This document shows, in pieces, positions 13,319-14,206 of a DNA stretch of 14,206 nucleotides. Positions within the stretch are counted from its first letter, which is position 1. Each line of letters opens with the position of its first letter. The notes under the pieces were generated by a model that was given only the letters and a program-made list of their open reading frames with translations, was not told the DNA's origin and made no database searches. The translations under genes were made by a program, and so were the position numbers. Source of the DNA: Amphibiibacter pelophylacis (GTDB lineage Bacteria > Pseudomonadota > Gammaproteobacteria > Burkholderiales > Burkholderiaceae_C); assembly GCF_037688875.1 (NCBI RefSeq), contig NZ_JAWDIE010000032.1:1-14206 (forward strand). Direction: 5' to 3'.

Positions 13319-13477
13319 TCAGCTCGTCGAGCCTTCGACCTGGCGCAACTGGTCGGCGGCTTGCCGCTGCGCTTCGCTGGGCGGCTCCGCGAAGGTCACG
13401 AAGGCGGGAAGCGGGTACAGCTCGCGGTCGCCGGGCGCGGCGTCCGTGGTTCTGGTCGTCGTGTCGGTGTCGTTCAT
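13319..13477 (-). CDS. Small hypothetical protein (52 aa), convergent to trbJ
   Basis: A 52-codon frame starting MNDTDTTTRTTDAAPGDREL and ending QLRQVEGSTS. The ATG at 13477 is preceded by AGGAG nine bases upstream, and the stop lies just before the bidirectional terminator, so the frame has both a start signal and an end signal. The N-terminus is Thr/Asp-rich and disordered. The middle (LYPLPAFVTFAEPP) is hydrophobic with prolines, and the C-terminal helix (SEAQRQAADQLRQ) is amphipathic. No known family was recognised. It stands alone between the trb module and the Tn3-type repeat. Confidence 0.65.
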   Translation of the reverse strand: MNDTDTTTRTTDAAPGDRELYPLPAFVTFAEPPSEAQRQAADQLRQVEGSTS

Positions 13478-13576
13478 GGGTTCGTTCTCCTGGTGTACTG
13501 GTGACAGGCCTTCGCGTGGCCGCCGTCTACCTGGTCAACCCGCGCCGGGCGATGCCCGGAAAACAGCGACCGCATA

Positions 13577-13614
13577 GGGTGCGTCTCAGAAAACGGAAAT
13601 AAAGCACGGTAAGT
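13577..13614 (+). mobile_element. Decayed Tn3-family terminal inverted repeat (interior to the right)
   Basis: Starting at about 13577 (give or take one base), GGGTGCGTCTCAGAAAACGG then AAATAAAGCACGGTAAG matches the left-hand repeat with two mismatches near the end and one A missing. It also retains the inner CACGGTAAG that the left copy lacks (family form CACGCTAAG). Its outer end faces left, so the mobile DNA lies to the right of it. The bases just outside (AAAACAGCGACCGCATAG) resemble AAAACAGCCGCATAG at 20-34. Confidence 0.65.
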
Positions 13615-13669
13615 GATCTGCTGATGGCAGGCGTTGTGACATGGCCCGCACCAGTCAAGTGCAGCCGAG

Positions 13670-13698
13670 TTGCAAAATTTAATTTAATGAACTAAACT
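13670..13698 (+). promoter_or_regulatory. Candidate sigma-70 promoter for the coiled-coil gene
   Basis: TTGCAA (13670-13675), a 17-base AT-rich spacer and TAAACT (13693-13698) give a plausible promoter about 65 bp before the ATG at 13765. Each hexamer matches consensus at four of six positions. Confidence 0.4.
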
Positions 13699-13764
13699 TC
13701 TTGCGCCTGGATCACTGAAGACACGCCGCAAGTGGCGGTCTTTAAACATACCTTAGAGGGTAAA

Positions 13765-14022
13765 ATGGGCAAAGAAACAAAATTCATAACGCAGGCCGTA
13801 GCAGCCTTGGCCAAGGCACAGGCTGCGATGGCCGAGCGAATTGACCGTCACGAAAAAATTATCGATTCGCAGGTGCGCGAGATCACGGAGCTTCAGTCGC
13901 AGGTCTTGAACATCCGCAATGCTGCGATCAAGACGGATCTTGAGGCTGGGATGTCTGGGCGAGAAGTTGCTCTGAAATATGCGCTCTCGCCCGGGCGAGT
14001 TTCACAAATTCGCAACTCGTGA
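13765..14022 (+). CDS. Small coiled-coil protein with C-terminal HTH-like segment
   Basis: An 85-aa protein. Residues about 10-55 form a helical, heptad-like stretch (AALAKAQAAMAERIDRHEKI, then VREITELQSQVLNIR). The C-terminus (GMSGREVALKYALSPGRVSQIRN) resembles a helix-turn-helix of resolvase or sigma-region-4 style. It may be a dimeric DNA-binding regulator. The ATG at 13765 with GAGGG five bases upstream is preferred to a GTG at 13732 that lacks a ribosome binding site. It is followed after 5-11 bp by another gene, implying an operon. Family not recognised; it lies on the transposon side of the right-hand repeat. Confidence 0.65.
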   Translation: MGKETKFITQAVAALAKAQAAMAERIDRHEKIIDSQVREITELQSQVLNIRNAAIKTDLEAGMSGREVALKYALSPGRVSQIRNS

Positions 14023-14033
14023 GGGGGATGGTG

Positions 14034-14206
14034 ATGACTGACTCTTGGTGCAACCCCATTAAGTCCAAAAATGGGAACTTTGTGAGCGGCGGCGCTGCAC
14101 GCAATGTACGAATTTCAGCGTCTGGAGGAATGGACAGGATCATTGAAGAGGTCGCGAAAGAAGCGGCCACTGCGGCACTTAACCGTGCTGATAGAGCAGT
14201 CCGAAA
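14034..14206 (+). CDS. Hypothetical protein, truncated by window end
   Basis: Open frame running off the window, starting MTDSWCNPIKSKNGNFVSGG and continuing through a helical segment (MDRIIEEVAKEAATAALNRA). GAGGGGG lies about 6 bases before the ATG at 14034; an in-frame ATG at 14028 is too close to it. It begins 11 bp after the coiled-coil gene, so they are probably co-transcribed. Only 57 residues are visible and no family was recognised. Confidence 0.5.
   Translation, partial: MTDSWCNPIKSKNGNFVSGGAARNVRISASGGMDRIIEEVAKEAATAALNRADRAVR

Noticed and set aside
13296..13577. 93-codon plus-strand frame after trbJ
   Set aside because: It starts inside the terminator hairpin and runs antisense over the better supported 52-aa gene.

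Overview
The window reads as a nearly complete small mobilizable plasmid backbone of the IncP-like type (TrfA-family initiator, 17-bp iterons, P-type relaxase, RP4-like nic site). It is bounded on both sides by Tn3-family terminal inverted repeats that face outward. The high-GC backbone, the strong GAGG-type ribosome binding sites and these families point to a beta- or gammaproteobacterial host; the sequence alone does not fix the species.

Layout. Positions 1-105 are the tail of a Tn3-family transposon ending in its terminal repeat. Positions 106-867 hold no convincing gene: a GC-rich hairpin belt, a DnaA box, three AT-rich GGTTAAA repeats and six 17-bp iterons (one further copy decayed), together a likely oriV. 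On the minus strand follow the maintenance genes, transcribed parA > ribbon-helix-helix gene > 70-aa gene > trfA-like rep, from a promoter overlapped by a TACGTA palindrome. Positions about 2950-6120 are a lower-GC cargo block on the minus strand: serine recombinase, restriction endonuclease (probably XamI-like) and adenine methyltransferase. Positions 6407-8930 carry the relaxase and its MobC-like accessory protein (minus strand). Positions 8931-9343 are the oriT region with an RP4-like nic site, and a TraK-like gene (plus strand) diverges from it.

Positions 9659-10031 are a gene-free, hairpin-rich leader. It precedes a tightly coupled plus-strand operon: a small membrane protein, a TrbK-like lipoprotein and TrbL, followed by TrbJ with its own TACGTA palindrome. 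A terminator pair separates trbJ from a convergent 52-aa gene. Beyond the right Tn3-like repeat (about 13577) lie a coiled-coil/HTH protein and a gene cut by the window end.

How it fits together: TrfA plus iterons replicate the plasmid and ParA plus the RHH protein segregate it. Relaxase, MobC and TraK nick and process oriT for mobilization by another element's conjugation machinery. The restriction-modification block adds post-segregational stability or defence.

The most unusual part is an isolated TrbK/TrbL/TrbJ set with no ATPase, pilin, coupling protein or other Trb gene in the window. It may be an entry-exclusion or helper-hijacking module. The lipoprotein and TrbJ share an unusual HKGYKGGW tail, almost identical also at DNA level. 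A palindrome, AAATACGTATTT, occurs upstream of both parA and trbJ, which suggests one regulator governs maintenance and the trb module.
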